The notes: a model not told the origin generated them from the letters alone. A stretch of DNA of 64,000 nt from Chitinophagales bacterium (GCA_020636475.1 JACJXU010000001.1:248001-312000); one strand, 5' to 3'. Shown: positions 17,733-25,969, counted from the stretch's first letter. Translations and numbers: made by a program.

Positions 17733-19460
17733 ATGAAATACAGTCCGAAAATACTGCCTTTTTTTAGCATAATAATGCTCTCAATATTTGTCTCGGCTTG
17801 TATCAAACAAAAAAATATTGCAAAAAATACCCCAATGGCAACAAATGTTTATACAAGCACTGAAGCAATGGTTGTTTCGGCGCGTATTGAAGCCTCCAAA
17901 ATAGGCGTGGACATTCTACAGCAAGGCGGCAATGCCATAGATGCTGCCGTAGCCGTGCAAATGGCTTTGGCAGTAGTGCATCCGCAAGCGGGAAATCTGG
18001 GCGGTGGCGGTTTTATGATTTATAGAAATACAAAAAAAGAAAACTTTGCCTTAGATTTTCGCGAAAAAGCTCCTATGCGCGCACACAAGAATATGTACTT
18101 AGATGCGGACGGAAATCCTGTTCCCAATCTCAGCTTAGATGGTGCGCTGGCGGCGGGCGTTCCCGGCACAGTCGCAGCTTGCGAAGCAATGCACCAACGC
18201 TGGGGAAAATTGCCGTGGAAAACTCTTATCCAGCCGGCAATAGATTTGGCACAGAATGGTTTCCCGCTTTCGGCGCAAGATGCAGAATTGATAAATAAAT
18301 TTCAGGAAAAATTTGAAGCCCTGAACACGCAAAACTATTTCGCCAACGCAAGTGCGTGGAAAGCCGGCGATGTATTGAAACAATCTGATTTGGCACAAAC
18401 ACTTACGCGCATCAGAGATTTTGGCGCAGCCGATTTTTATACCGGAAAAACTGCCGAACTTATAGTAAGCTGTATGCAGCAAAATGGCGGTTGGATTGCT
18501 GCCGAAGATTTAAAAAGTTATAGCTGCAAATGGCGCACACCTTTGGTTGGCACGTACAAAAATTACACCATTATAACTATGCCGCCACCTTCGAGTGGAG
18601 GAATTGTGTTGCTGCAAATTGCAAAAATGTTGGAAAAAATGCCTTGGCAACAATGGCAGTGGCAAAATGCCGAAGTGGTACACGCAACGGTAGAAGCCGA
18701 AAGACGCGCTTATGCCGACCGCGCTGTTTTTATGGGCGACCCCGACTTTGTAAAAGTGCCTGTGGTTGAGTTGCTGGACACAACTTATTTGAACCAACGT
18801 ATGGCAAATTTTTCGCCGCAAAAAGCAAATACTTCCGCAGAGATTGCTGCCGGGACACTGCCGAACTTTCCGCAAGAATCGGAAGAGACAACGCATTTTT
18901 CTATTGTAGATGCCGAAGGAAATGCGGTATCGCTCACAACTACGCTCAATAGCAATTTTGGCGCAAAAACATTTGTTGCCGGAGCCGGATTTTTGTTAAA
19001 CAACGAAATGGACGATTTTAGCATTAAGCCCGGCGTACCCAATCAGTTTGGATTGGTGGGAAATGAAGCCAACGCTATTGCGCCGGAAAAAAGAATGCTC
19101 AGTTCTATGACTCCCACTATCGTTACCCAAAACGATGCGCTGAAAATGGTGCTGGGAACGCCCGGCGGCTCTACCATTATTACTTCGGTGTGGCAAGTGT
19201 TTGCCAATGTATTCGAGTTTGGTATGAATATGCAAGAAGCGGTGAACAAGGCGCGTTTTCACCACCAATGGTTGCCCGATGTAGTGTATATGGAAGAAAA
19301 TGCCTTTTCGGCAAATGTGTTGGCACAACTTCAGGCAATGGGTTACAAGTGTGTAGCGCGTGAGCCTATTGGCAGAGTAGATGCTATTTTGGTAAAAAAT
19401 GAGGGAACTTTAGAAGCAGGAGCCGACCAACGCGGCGACGACGCGGCTTGGGGATATTAA
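17733..19460 (+). CDS. ggt: Gamma-glutamyltransferase, lipoprotein form
   Basis: A 575-residue Ntn hydrolase that cleaves the gamma-glutamyl bond of glutathione. A lipobox ends in C23 (SIFVSAC). The autoprocessing and nucleophile threonine is in EETTHFSIVD, followed by LTTTLNSNFG, and SSMTPTIV and GTPGGSTIITSVWQV lie in the small subunit. The start at 17733 is chosen because it gives a canonical lipoprotein signal just after a -7 box. The nitroreductase gene follows after 11 bp. Confidence 0.94.
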   Translation: MKYSPKILPFFSIIMLSIFVSACIKQKNIAKNTPMATNVYTSTEAMVVSARIEASKIGVDILQQGGNAIDAAVAVQMALAVVHPQAGNLGGGGFMIYRNTKKENFALDFREKAPMRAHKNMYLDADGNPVPNLSLDGALAAGVPGTVAACEAMHQRWGKLPWKTLIQPAIDLAQNGFPLSAQDAELINKFQEKFEALNTQNYFANASAWKAGDVLKQSDLAQTLTRIRDFGAADFYTGKTAELIVSCMQQNGGWIAAEDLKSYSCKWRTPLVGTYKNYTIITMPPPSSGGIVLLQIAKMLEKMPWQQWQWQNAEVVHATVEAERRAYADRAVFMGDPDFVKVPVVELLDTTYLNQRMANFSPQKANTSAEIAAGTLPNFPQESEETTHFSIVDAEGNAVSLTTTLNSNFGAKTFVAGAGFLLNNEMDDFSIKPGVPNQFGLVGNEANAIAPEKRMLSSMTPTIVTQNDALKMVLGTPGGSTIITSVWQVFANVFEFGMNMQEAVNKARFHHQWLPDVVYMEENAFSANVLAQLQAMGYKCVAREPIGRVDAILVKNEGTLEAGADQRGDDAAWGY

Positions 19461-19471
19461 AAACTAAACCG

Positions 19472-20143
19472 ATGAATAAAGAAAATTTTATTCCTTACAC
19501 CCTTGCAAAGACATTTTCGGAGGAAGAAATGTTGGCGCAAGTGCAGCTATTTTATACACAAATGAATTTGCGGCGAAGTTTGCGGCATTTTTCCGACCGA
19601 AAAATAGCGAAGGAAGTTATTGAAACCATTATCAAAACTGCCGGAACTGCTCCTTCGGGTGCACACAAACAGCCTTGGTTTTTTGTAGCAATTTCTAATA
19701 CGGAAATAAAAAAAGCCATTCGCGAAGCCGCCGAAGAAGAAGAATACCGCAATTATCACGGGCGTATGAGCGAGGAATGGCTCAATGACTTGGCAATATT
19801 TGAAACCGATTGGCACAAAGAATTTTTGGAGACGGCTCCTTGGCTTATAGTTGTATTTCGGCGGGCATACGAAATAGATGAGCGGCAACAAAAACACCTC
19901 AATTATTATGTGAATGAATCGGTGGGTTTGGCGGTAGGTTTTCTGTTGGCAGCTATTCACCAAGCAGGCTTAGTAGCACTTACACATACTCCCAGTCCTA
20001 TGAATTTTTTGCAAAAAATACTCCAACGTCCTGAAAATGAAAAGCCTTTTTTGCTCATTCCCGTAGGTTATCCTGCCGAAGATGCACTTGTTCCCAATAT
20101 TTTCCGCAAGGATTTGGCGGAAATTGCTTTGTTTTTGGAATAG
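19472..20143 (+). CDS. Nitroreductase-family flavoprotein
   Basis: A 223-residue FMN protein with RRSLRHFSDRKI at the N-terminus (phosphate contacts), GTAPSGAHKQPWFFV, and SVGLAVGFLLAAIHQAGLVALTHTPSPMNFL near the C-terminus, the last typical of the iodotyrosine-deiodinase/BluB-like branch. The ATG at 19472 fits; an in-frame TTG at 19448 lies within ggt. It is probably cotranscribed with ggt. The substrate is unknown. Confidence 0.88.
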   Translation: MNKENFIPYTLAKTFSEEEMLAQVQLFYTQMNLRRSLRHFSDRKIAKEVIETIIKTAGTAPSGAHKQPWFFVAISNTEIKKAIREAAEEEEYRNYHGRMSEEWLNDLAIFETDWHKEFLETAPWLIVVFRRAYEIDERQQKHLNYYVNESVGLAVGFLLAAIHQAGLVALTHTPSPMNFLQKILQRPENEKPFLLIPVGYPAEDALVPNIFRKDLAEIALFLE

Positions 20144-20188
20144 ATTTGTTGTGGGGGGAAAGTGTTTGAACAAAAGAAATTTGGTATA

Positions 20189-20232
20189 ATACCAAAACCG
20201 TATGAAAGTTGCGTATTGGTTTAGGTATTATT
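20189..20232. repeat. 44-bp REP-like hairpin repeat, copy 2
   Basis: Second copy of the element at 10096-10139. The arms AATACCAAAACC and GGTTTAGGTATT pair at 11 of 12 positions around a loop of about 20 nt. A separate palindrome TTGGTAT-A-ATACCAA (20181-20195) overlaps its left end. Confidence 0.6.
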
Positions 20233-20280
20233 AAGAGTAAGTACTCGCCCTACAAGTTTGGGTACAATACTACGCTTAGG

Positions 20281-20429
20281 GCTTCTTCATTTTCTTTGCT
20301 TGTCCAAAGAAAACGAAGCAAAAGAAACGACACTTTTTTCAAGGTATTTTTGCCCTACTCGGGCAAAACCGCAGTTTTGGGGCTAAATTTTTTCCAAGGC
20401 TTCAAAAATTTTTAACGCCCCAAAACTGC
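20281..20429. repeat. Palindrome cluster in the 348-bp gene-free spacer 20144-20491
   Basis: Three hairpins in a row. Arms TTTTCTTTG (20290-20298) and CAAAGAAAA (20305-20313), extended by GCTTC/GAAGC (20281-20285 with 20315-20319). Then TTTTGCCC (20348-20355) with GGGCAAAA (20361-20368). Then a perfect 13-bp pair GCAGTTTTGGGGC (20371-20383) with GCCCCAAAACTGC (20417-20429). No ORF is credible here. Similar palindrome-rich spacers are common in Bacteroidota genomes, but I cannot name this family. Confidence 0.6.
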
Positions 20430-20491
20430 TATACTACGAAAAAAGATTTTTACCTTTTCTAATACGCAATAGCTATTCGATTTTAGTATAA

Positions 20492-21497
20492 ACCTGAGTT
20501 CGATTAATAAAACACAGTTAACTGATTAGATTTGAATGTTCCAAATTTCAGGAAGGTTTTTTGGCAAGAAGTGATAGGCAATAATACCTGCAATCAGGTT
20601 GGTTATGAAGTTGCAGACACTTCTATGTCTAGGATGCTCTACTTGACAGATGTTTTTGAGTTCGTCGTTCACAGTCTCAATAACTGAGCGTTTACGGAGT
20701 AGCATTTTATCAGACATAGTCATTAAGCTGTTTTTCATATTGTTACGGATGGTTGTGATTAAATGGATACCGTCCACAAATAGGATTTGTTGGAGTTTTT
20801 GGCTGATGTAGCCTTTATCGCCGAAGATTTTACCGAAAACCGCTTTGAAAACCTTCATTTTCAAAGGCTCACGGTCATCTACATTGGCTTGGGTGATGGC
20901 AAAACTGATAATTTCACCTTTGTCATTGATAATGATATGCAGTTTAAAAGCCATCAGAAACCATCCATAGTTGATTTTCGGTTGTAGCAAAACCTTTGAA
21001 CACTTTATTGCGTTTAATCCGCTTGTTTTTTACAAACCCTAATGGGGGTAGAGTCAATAAATGATATTCCGCTACATTTCCTAAACAACAAGTTTTTGCA
21101 AATATAGTCAATGGCATAATGGCAGACTGCATCAACTCAACAAAGCGATTGTAGGAAACCGTATTAGGAAATTCGTTTTTCATATGTTTTAGGACATAAT
21201 AAAGGTAGAAGTGCTTGAAACACCGAAAACCGCTTAAATGAAATAGCAGATAAATGGTCACAACTTCAGAAGTTGTCATTGTTGAGTGGGCGTTTGGGTT
21301 TGTTTCCAATTATAAAACTTTGGGTAGATTGATGAAAATTAGTGCAAAATTCATCCACAACACAAAAAATATCCGTAATTTTATCGAAATTAATCATAGA
21401 AATAGCTGTTAAATATTTGTTGTTCAGAGCATTAAATATACAGCTATTTCTTGCTTTTCCCCGGTTTTTTATGTAGAATTATTAATCGAACTCAGGT
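20492..21497. mobile_element. IS982-family insertion sequence, 1006 bp, inactive
   Basis: Perfect 18-bp terminal inverted repeats ACCTGAGTTCGATTAATA at 20492-20509 and, as the complement, at 21480-21497. Both ends are flanked by TATAA (20487-20491 and 21498-21502), a probable 5-bp target duplication. The single transposase gene between them is frameshifted. It sits directly beside the repeat array that starts near 21.55 kb. Confidence 0.88.
20526..21397 (-). pseudogene. IS982-family transposase, several frameshifts
   Basis: The full span would encode about 290 residues, the family length. It starts at the ATG at 21397 (MINFDKITDIFC) but breaks into at least four pieces. The frame changes near the start of the MTTSEVVTIYLLFH segment (about 21275-21290), before SGISFIDSTPIRVC, again at a run of six A at about 21030 (one A too many to read CKNKRIKRNK), and again before INYGWFLMAFKLH. 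The C-terminal frame (20526-20990) keeps FGDKGYISQKL and RKRSVIETVNDELKNI. It cannot make a functional transposase. Confidence 0.88.
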
Positions 21498-21562
21498 TAT
21501 AAATTATTGATACTCTTTAGCAAATTATAGAAAACGATACTTCATTTCTTTGCTTTTAGTAC

Positions 21563-22195
21563 CTATTCATTAGAAGATGGATTAGGGTTGTTATTTTCAT
21601 ACGCCTCGGGTGGCAAAAAAGGAAACGCCGTAGCGACGGGCAGTATTTCTACTTTGTCGCCTACGAGTTGCAGGAGTACATAGCGGTTTAGTTTTTCCTG
21701 CCAGTCGCGGTAATAAATTATCAATAATTTTGAATTTATTATTTCTATACCTGTTAGCGAACCGTCATTATTTTGTGTTATAATTTTTTTAAAATTTATT
21801 TTATCAGATTGATTATATTCTTTATCGTTAATCACATTTTTTATATAGACACCAAAAGTAGCATTAGAAATGAGAAAATTATAAATTGGCTTAAAACATA
21901 AAATTGTAGTATCATTCCATCTTACGAAGACAGAAGACGCAAATGTTTGTGTTGTTGCTTGTTCAATATTTATTCTATTTTCCAATATTGTAGGATGAAT
22001 AAATTCAAGATTTTTCGTAATTTCATAATTATCATCCCACGAAGTATATAAAAAATCTGAAACACTATCTTTTGCAAAGGGTACAATAAAAAATTGTTCT
22101 AAAAAATATGCTGGAAAATGCACAGATGAAACTTGTGCACATATATTGCCAATAAAAAATATGGAACAAATAAAAATTAGATAAATTTTATACAT
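21563..22195 (-). CDS. Exported protein of the array, unit 3, terminal gene
   Basis: 210 residues; I do not recognise the family. A signal peptide (MYKIYLIFICSIFFIGNICA) is followed by a variable body holding VRWNDTTILCF, a motif shared by paralogues as W(N/S)D(S/T). The C-terminal region YRDWQEKLNRYVLLQLVGD to EAYE is identical to the terminal genes of units 1 and 2, after which it ends differently (NNNPNPSSNE). It begins 5 bp after its upstream partner. Likely periplasmic or surface-located, function unknown. The stop overlaps the left TTTAGTACCT copy. Confidence 0.8.
   Translation of the reverse strand: MYKIYLIFICSIFFIGNICAQVSSVHFPAYFLEQFFIVPFAKDSVSDFLYTSWDDNYEITKNLEFIHPTILENRINIEQATTQTFASSVFVRWNDTTILCFKPIYNFLISNATFGVYIKNVINDKEYNQSDKINFKKIITQNNDGSLTGIEIINSKLLIIYYRDWQEKLNRYVLLQLVGDKVEILPVATAFPFLPPEAYENNNPNPSSNE
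21594..21713 (-). repeat. Array direct repeat, partial copy A (coding part only)
   Basis: 120 bp matching the C-terminal coding part of the repeats at 22788 and 24364. The changes checked are synonymous. Homology stops just after the EAYE codons, where the intergenic half of the repeat is missing. Confidence 0.8.
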
Positions 22196-22200
22196 ATAGC

Positions 22201-22794
22201 TTAGAATTTATAATTTTCCCCAATAAATGAAAGCAAATACACACCTAATTCGTTTTCCTCTATGGTTATTATTTTCTTTCGTAAAAAAGAACCATCTTCT
22301 TCATAAAAAAATAAAATAGTATCTTCTGAGATAATCTCAATTTTTTTTATTGTTATAATATGACTATAATCTGAGTCACTTGTGGCGACCAGTAATTTCC
22401 TACTCGCATAAGTCTTGGGTACATTCCCTTTGTCCATAGGATATAGAAAAACATTAAATTCATAACCAATGCCATACCATTTAGAAAATTGTAATAAGTT
22501 CTCTCCAATTTTGACAATAACATCTTCTTCTAAATTCTCTCTGGCTCCAAAACCTGTCGAATAATCTACTAAAGGTAAAGATCCGGAATAGTTGTAGATG
22601 GTTTTATTTTGAGGAATAAGTATATTTTTTTTATTTTCTTCGTAGTTTTCTGACCTGTTTACAGTAACAAAGGGTTTTATACTATCGTTAATGAGCAAAT
22701 TTTTGTTGAAAACAAAATAGTCTTTCAACGCTAACGTATCATTCTGTGCAAAAAGCGTTATAGGGAAAAATAAAATTAGTAAGTATGTTTTCAT
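22201..22794 (-). CDS. Exported protein of the array, unit 3, first gene
   Basis: 197 residues with a clear signal peptide (MKTYLLILFFPITLFAQ). The most diverged paralogue: it lacks the conserved C-terminal module but keeps a similar plan near the end (KKIEIISEDTILFFY). The start ATGAAAA lies inside the conserved repeat, so the leader sequence is shared with the other units while the body is unique. Function unknown. Confidence 0.75.
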   Translation of the reverse strand: MKTYLLILFFPITLFAQNDTLALKDYFVFNKNLLINDSIKPFVTVNRSENYEENKKNILIPQNKTIYNYSGSLPLVDYSTGFGARENLEEDVIVKIGENLLQFSKWYGIGYEFNVFLYPMDKGNVPKTYASRKLLVATSDSDYSHIITIKKIEIISEDTILFFYEEDGSFLRKKIITIEENELGVYLLSFIGENYKF

Positions 22795-23139
22795 ACGCCA
22801 TAATCCGCAATTATCAATAACAACTACAAATTATTTAAAGTATTGTATTTTATTTATAAAAAATGAGCCAAAATGCCTACTTATTTTATTGTTTTTACCA
22901 TTTTGCTAACATTTAGTGCGTATCTGTATCGTTTTTTTCGTATGCCTCCGGCGGCAAAAAAGGAAAAGCCGTAGCGACGGGCAGTATTTCTACCTTATCG
23001 CCTACGAGTTGTAGGAGTACATAGCGGTTTAGTTTTTCCTGCCAGTCGCGGTAGCAGATAAATATCATATCGGGACTGAAAATTTCGATGCTTTGTAAAA
23101 TGCCGTCGGGGTGGGTTTTGGTGTATTCTTCGAAATCCA
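22788..23139 (-). repeat. Array direct repeat, full copy B, 352 bp
   Basis: Aligns without gaps to 24364-24715 with about 16 differences. It spans the first codons and leader of unit 3, the spacer, and the last 75 codons of the unit-2 terminal gene. Six differences fall in the noncoding part and ten in the coding part, all ten synonymous. Confidence 0.88.
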
Positions 23140-23662
23140 GACAACAGGCTTCTAAAGCATCAAGTGTGTTGTTAATGGTGTCGTATTTGTAAAACATACA
23201 ACTTAATTTTGAAAGTAGTTCATAATTAGACTTGTAGAGCGTGCGTAGTCCCATACTACTACATATTCCTACTACAATGCTATCATTCCAAATTTTTGTT
23301 GCACAATAAGGGGCTAAGTCTGTCTCATAAACAGAGAAAGAACGTAGCTGTATCGTTGGTTGATTTTCTATGGTAAAATTCACAAAATGGGGTTCGTCTG
23401 CTTCATCATCCTTGTGTTTTCTTTTGTTTTTTGGGTCGGTAGCTGGCTCGGGTGTTATTGGTACTATTTCCACCGAAATAGGCATTTTTATTTCGCTGTT
23501 AATAATGTCATTCATTCTTTTGTACAAAAAATTCGAGTCCGGATAATGCACAAAACCGGGAACAAACAAATGTGCTAATTCTTGTGGAAGATATCCGGCA
23601 AATTGTGCACTAAGTTTTAAAGGCACAAAAACAAATAAAAAAATTACAATTATTGTTTTCAT
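22913..23662 (-). CDS. Exported protein of the array, unit 2, terminal gene
   Basis: 249 residues with a signal peptide (MKTIIVIFLFVFVPLKLSAQ). The variable body has a charged linker (DPKNKRKHKDDEADEP, about residues 75-90), then TKIWNDSIVVG and MFYKYDTINNTLD, which recur in paralogues. The last 75 residues, from LDFEEYTKTHPDG to NDTDTH, are identical to the unit-1 terminal gene. The start overlaps the previous stop by 4 bp. Function unknown. Confidence 0.82.
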   Translation of the reverse strand: MKTIIVIFLFVFVPLKLSAQFAGYLPQELAHLFVPGFVHYPDSNFLYKRMNDIINSEIKMPISVEIVPITPEPATDPKNKRKHKDDEADEPHFVNFTIENQPTIQLRSFSVYETDLAPYCATKIWNDSIVVGICSSMGLRTLYKSNYELLSKLSCMFYKYDTINNTLDALEACCLDFEEYTKTHPDGILQSIEIFSPDMIFICYRDWQEKLNRYVLLQLVGDKVEILPVATAFPFLPPEAYEKNDTDTH

Positions 23663-24324
23663 TTTTTGGGGTTTATACTATTCCGGTTAAAGCTGGGATT
23701 TAAAAGAAAAAAAGCATCGGGGCTGGTACTCATCAGATTATAAATTTGCACTTTGTCTTCTTTGAAACGTACTATTCTATACCTAATTCTACCAAAACGT
23801 TCTTCGCCATAACTAACTAAGAGCGTGTTGTCGTTTATTAGTTCTAAGGAATAAAATATGCCATTCCCCTCATGATTCCAGCGTTTAAACGTAGTGAAGC
23901 CAACACTTGTAAGCCTGTAAAATTCTCCTTTTTCTATATTGTATTTATACAGAACAATCCCACTTGAATTAGTTCTTTCGTTGAAAGCAGAATTATCAAA
24001 ATTGAACGTAAACAAGATAGAATCCGACCACTGAATTAAACTAAAATTCATATTAAACGAATAAAGATCATAATACCGATAAAGATTATAATATTCATGT
24101 CCAAAGTATTCCATATTTCTCACGCGCAAGCTATCCCCATTCTTGAATTTAAGTACCGAAATACTGTCGTTCAAAGGAACATTCTGTACATATCTGGCAC
24201 TATCTATCAGCAGGCTATCGAAGGTGAAAGTGTTGTTTATAGCTGCTCTTTGGGCAGTTAATAACTGCATACCAAACAAGCAGATTATAAAACTAATAAG
24301 TAAATTCCGAAAATTTAATTTCAT
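23659..24324 (-). CDS. Exported protein of the array, unit 2, first gene
   Basis: 221 residues from the ATG at 24324, which gives a standard signal peptide (MKLNFRNLLISFIICLFGMQ). An upstream ATG at 24360 would add 12 polar residues. It has IQWSDSILFTF, VLYKYNIEKGEF and a diverged C-terminal module (RYRIVRFKEDKVQIYNL), so it is a distant paralogue of the terminal genes. A tiny ORF of seven codons starts at the conserved ATG at 24368, as if the repeat leader were joined to unrelated sequence. Confidence 0.75.
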   Translation of the reverse strand: MKLNFRNLLISFIICLFGMQLLTAQRAAINNTFTFDSLLIDSARYVQNVPLNDSISVLKFKNGDSLRVRNMEYFGHEYYNLYRYYDLYSFNMNFSLIQWSDSILFTFNFDNSAFNERTNSSGIVLYKYNIEKGEFYRLTSVGFTTFKRWNHEGNGIFYSLELINDNTLLVSYGEERFGRIRYRIVRFKEDKVQIYNLMSTSPDAFFLLNPSFNRNSINPKK

Positions 24325-24363
24325 TGTCTTTATTACACGGGGTTTATTAAGATAATTCATGAA

Positions 24364-24715
24364 TTTTCATACGCCATAATTTGCAATTATCAATAACAAC
24401 TATAAATTATTTAAAGTATTGCATTTTATTTATAAAAAATAAGCCAAAATGCCTAATTATTTTATTGTTTTTACCATTTTGCTAACATTTAGTGCGTATC
24501 TGTATCGTTTTTTTCATACGCCTCGGGCGGCAAAAAAGGAAATGCCGTAGCTACGGGTAGTATTTCTACTTTGTCGCCTACGAGTTGTAGAAGTACATAG
24601 CGGTTTAGTTTTTCCTGCCAGTCGCGGTAACAGATAAATATCATATCGGGACTGAAAATTTCGATGCTTTGTAAAATGCCGTCGGGGTGGGTTTTGGTGT
24701 ATTCTTCGAAATCCA
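24364..24715 (-). repeat. Array direct repeat, full copy C, 352 bp
   Basis: Same length and layout as copy B: leader of unit 2 (24364-24488) and the last 75 codons of the unit-1 terminal gene (24489-24715). The 12-mer GGCGTATGAAAA occurs twice here, at the unit-2 start and in the EAYEK codons, so it brackets the spacer. Confidence 0.88.
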
Positions 24716-25184
24716 AGCTTATTGTTTTTGCAATTTGTTGCTTACTAAAATCACAAAAGTTAAAATAAAAATTAATGTGTGAAAGAAAATAGTCTTGGTA
24801 ATAATCAAAATATTCCTGCCATTTTTTAGTGCCGAAATTAAAAAAAACACTATCATTCCACTCCACATATTTGTCGGAGGGAATATATCTTTCCATTCTA
24901 ACAGAATTATTGTTTGTAAATGTAAGAGTAGAATTGATGCGATATGCTGAAATATCTTTTACGGTATCATTCTTTACATTGATGAAATGTAATGGACAAC
25001 GCTGAAATAATTCTGAAAAATCGTAAGGGTAGTAGGATTCTCTTTGCAATGAATCTATATTTATTGAATTAGAACTCACCTTACAAATTGAGTGTATAAA
25101 TTTCCTATTCATATCAGCTTGGTAGTTTACCTGTTGTCCGTTCAATATCAATGGAACTAAAAGCAAGAATAAAATTGATTTCAT
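24489..25184 (-). CDS. Exported protein of the array, unit 1, terminal gene
   Basis: 231 residues with a short signal peptide (MKSILFLLLVPLILNGQ). The variable body includes YVEWNDSVFFNFG and INFYFNFCDFSKQQI. Residues 157-231 are identical to the unit-2 terminal gene while the rest is not alignable by eye. It follows the previous gene by 4 bp. Function unknown; probably periplasmic or on the outer membrane. Confidence 0.82.
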   Translation of the reverse strand: MKSILFLLLVPLILNGQQVNYQADMNRKFIHSICKVSSNSINIDSLQRESYYPYDFSELFQRCPLHFINVKNDTVKDISAYRINSTLTFTNNNSVRMERYIPSDKYVEWNDSVFFNFGTKKWQEYFDYYQDYFLSHINFYFNFCDFSKQQIAKTISLDFEEYTKTHPDGILQSIEIFSPDMIFICYRDWQEKLNRYVLLQLVGDKVEILPVATAFPFLPPEAYEKNDTDTH

Positions 25185-25188
25185 AAAA

Positions 25189-25764
25189 TTATGGTTCTTT
25201 TAATAATAAACTGCTACTGCTTGCTAAGTCAATAATTTCTATTTTGTCATTCTTAATTTTTAATAGTCTGTAATTAAGCAAAGATTTATTTCTATAATAT
25301 GCAATTAATAAAACTTCATCACTAACCACCTCTATTTGCTTCAAATTACAATTACATCCAAGTCCAGAAGGACTATTTTTCGTAAGTTCTAAGGAGTCAA
25401 TTTGTTCTATTGATTTATTGTTTACATCGTATTTAAAAAAATACAGGTTTATGCTACTTCCAAGTTCATTAGAAATTTTCAAAAAAATGCTATCGTTCCA
25501 ATACAAATATCTACTGTTGAAACTATTATAGGGTTCTATAAGTTGAGGGTATTTTGTTCCGTCAATTAATAGACTATCTCCCTTAGGAAAAGTAAGTTTT
25601 AGGTGCGGAAATGCCTTAATTTCATTTTTAATATATTTTGCACTAATAATATATTTACCAATTCCCTCGCTTAGAGATAAGTTGGAGTTATCCAAAGACA
25701 GCGAAGATTGTCCCCAAAGTGCTGTGGAGCAAAATATGAGTAGGATAATTAGTATTTTTTTCAT
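25189..25764 (-). CDS. Exported protein of the array, unit 1, middle gene
   Basis: 191 residues from the ATG at 25764, with a signal peptide (MKKILIILLIFCSTALWGQ). It carries YLYWNDSIFLKI, FFKYDVNNKSIEQI and a diverged C-terminal module (YRLLKIKNDKIEIIDL), so it is clearly a paralogue of the unit-2 first gene. The N-terminal 77 bp overlap the end of the upstream small ORF in another frame. Confidence 0.78.
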   Translation of the reverse strand: MKKILIILLIFCSTALWGQSSLSLDNSNLSLSEGIGKYIISAKYIKNEIKAFPHLKLTFPKGDSLLIDGTKYPQLIEPYNSFNSRYLYWNDSIFLKISNELGSSINLYFFKYDVNNKSIEQIDSLELTKNSPSGLGCNCNLKQIEVVSDEVLLIAYYRNKSLLNYRLLKIKNDKIEIIDLASSSSLLLKEP

Positions 25765-25969
25765 TTGTCTGTATAGCACTATCGTTAAAATGTTCATTGT
25801 ATTGGGTTACTATTTGTTCTTGTATGCACTTAGGAAAATCATAGTTTGGAGAAACTTCAACATATAAGTCAAACTGCGTTTGACAAAACGAATTAGCAGG
25901 TAATTCCTGACAAAAAACTTTTGGTAGAAAATAAAAAAAGGAAATTAATATAAACTCTAATGTTTTCAT
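25688..25969 (-). CDS. Small ORF at the head of the array, possibly a truncated family member
   Basis: 93 residues starting in the conserved repeat (MKTLEFILISFFYFLPKVFCQ, a likely signal peptide) with two further cysteines. The last 25 residues are read in a different frame across the signal-peptide region of the next gene and look non-native. This may be the remnant of a family gene cut off by a recombination junction or frameshift. Low certainty that a stable protein is made. Confidence 0.45.
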   Translation of the reverse strand: MKTLEFILISFFYFLPKVFCQELPANSFCQTQFDLYVEVSPNYDFPKCIQEQIVTQYNEHFNDSAIQTNEKNTNYPTHILLHSTLGTIFAVFG

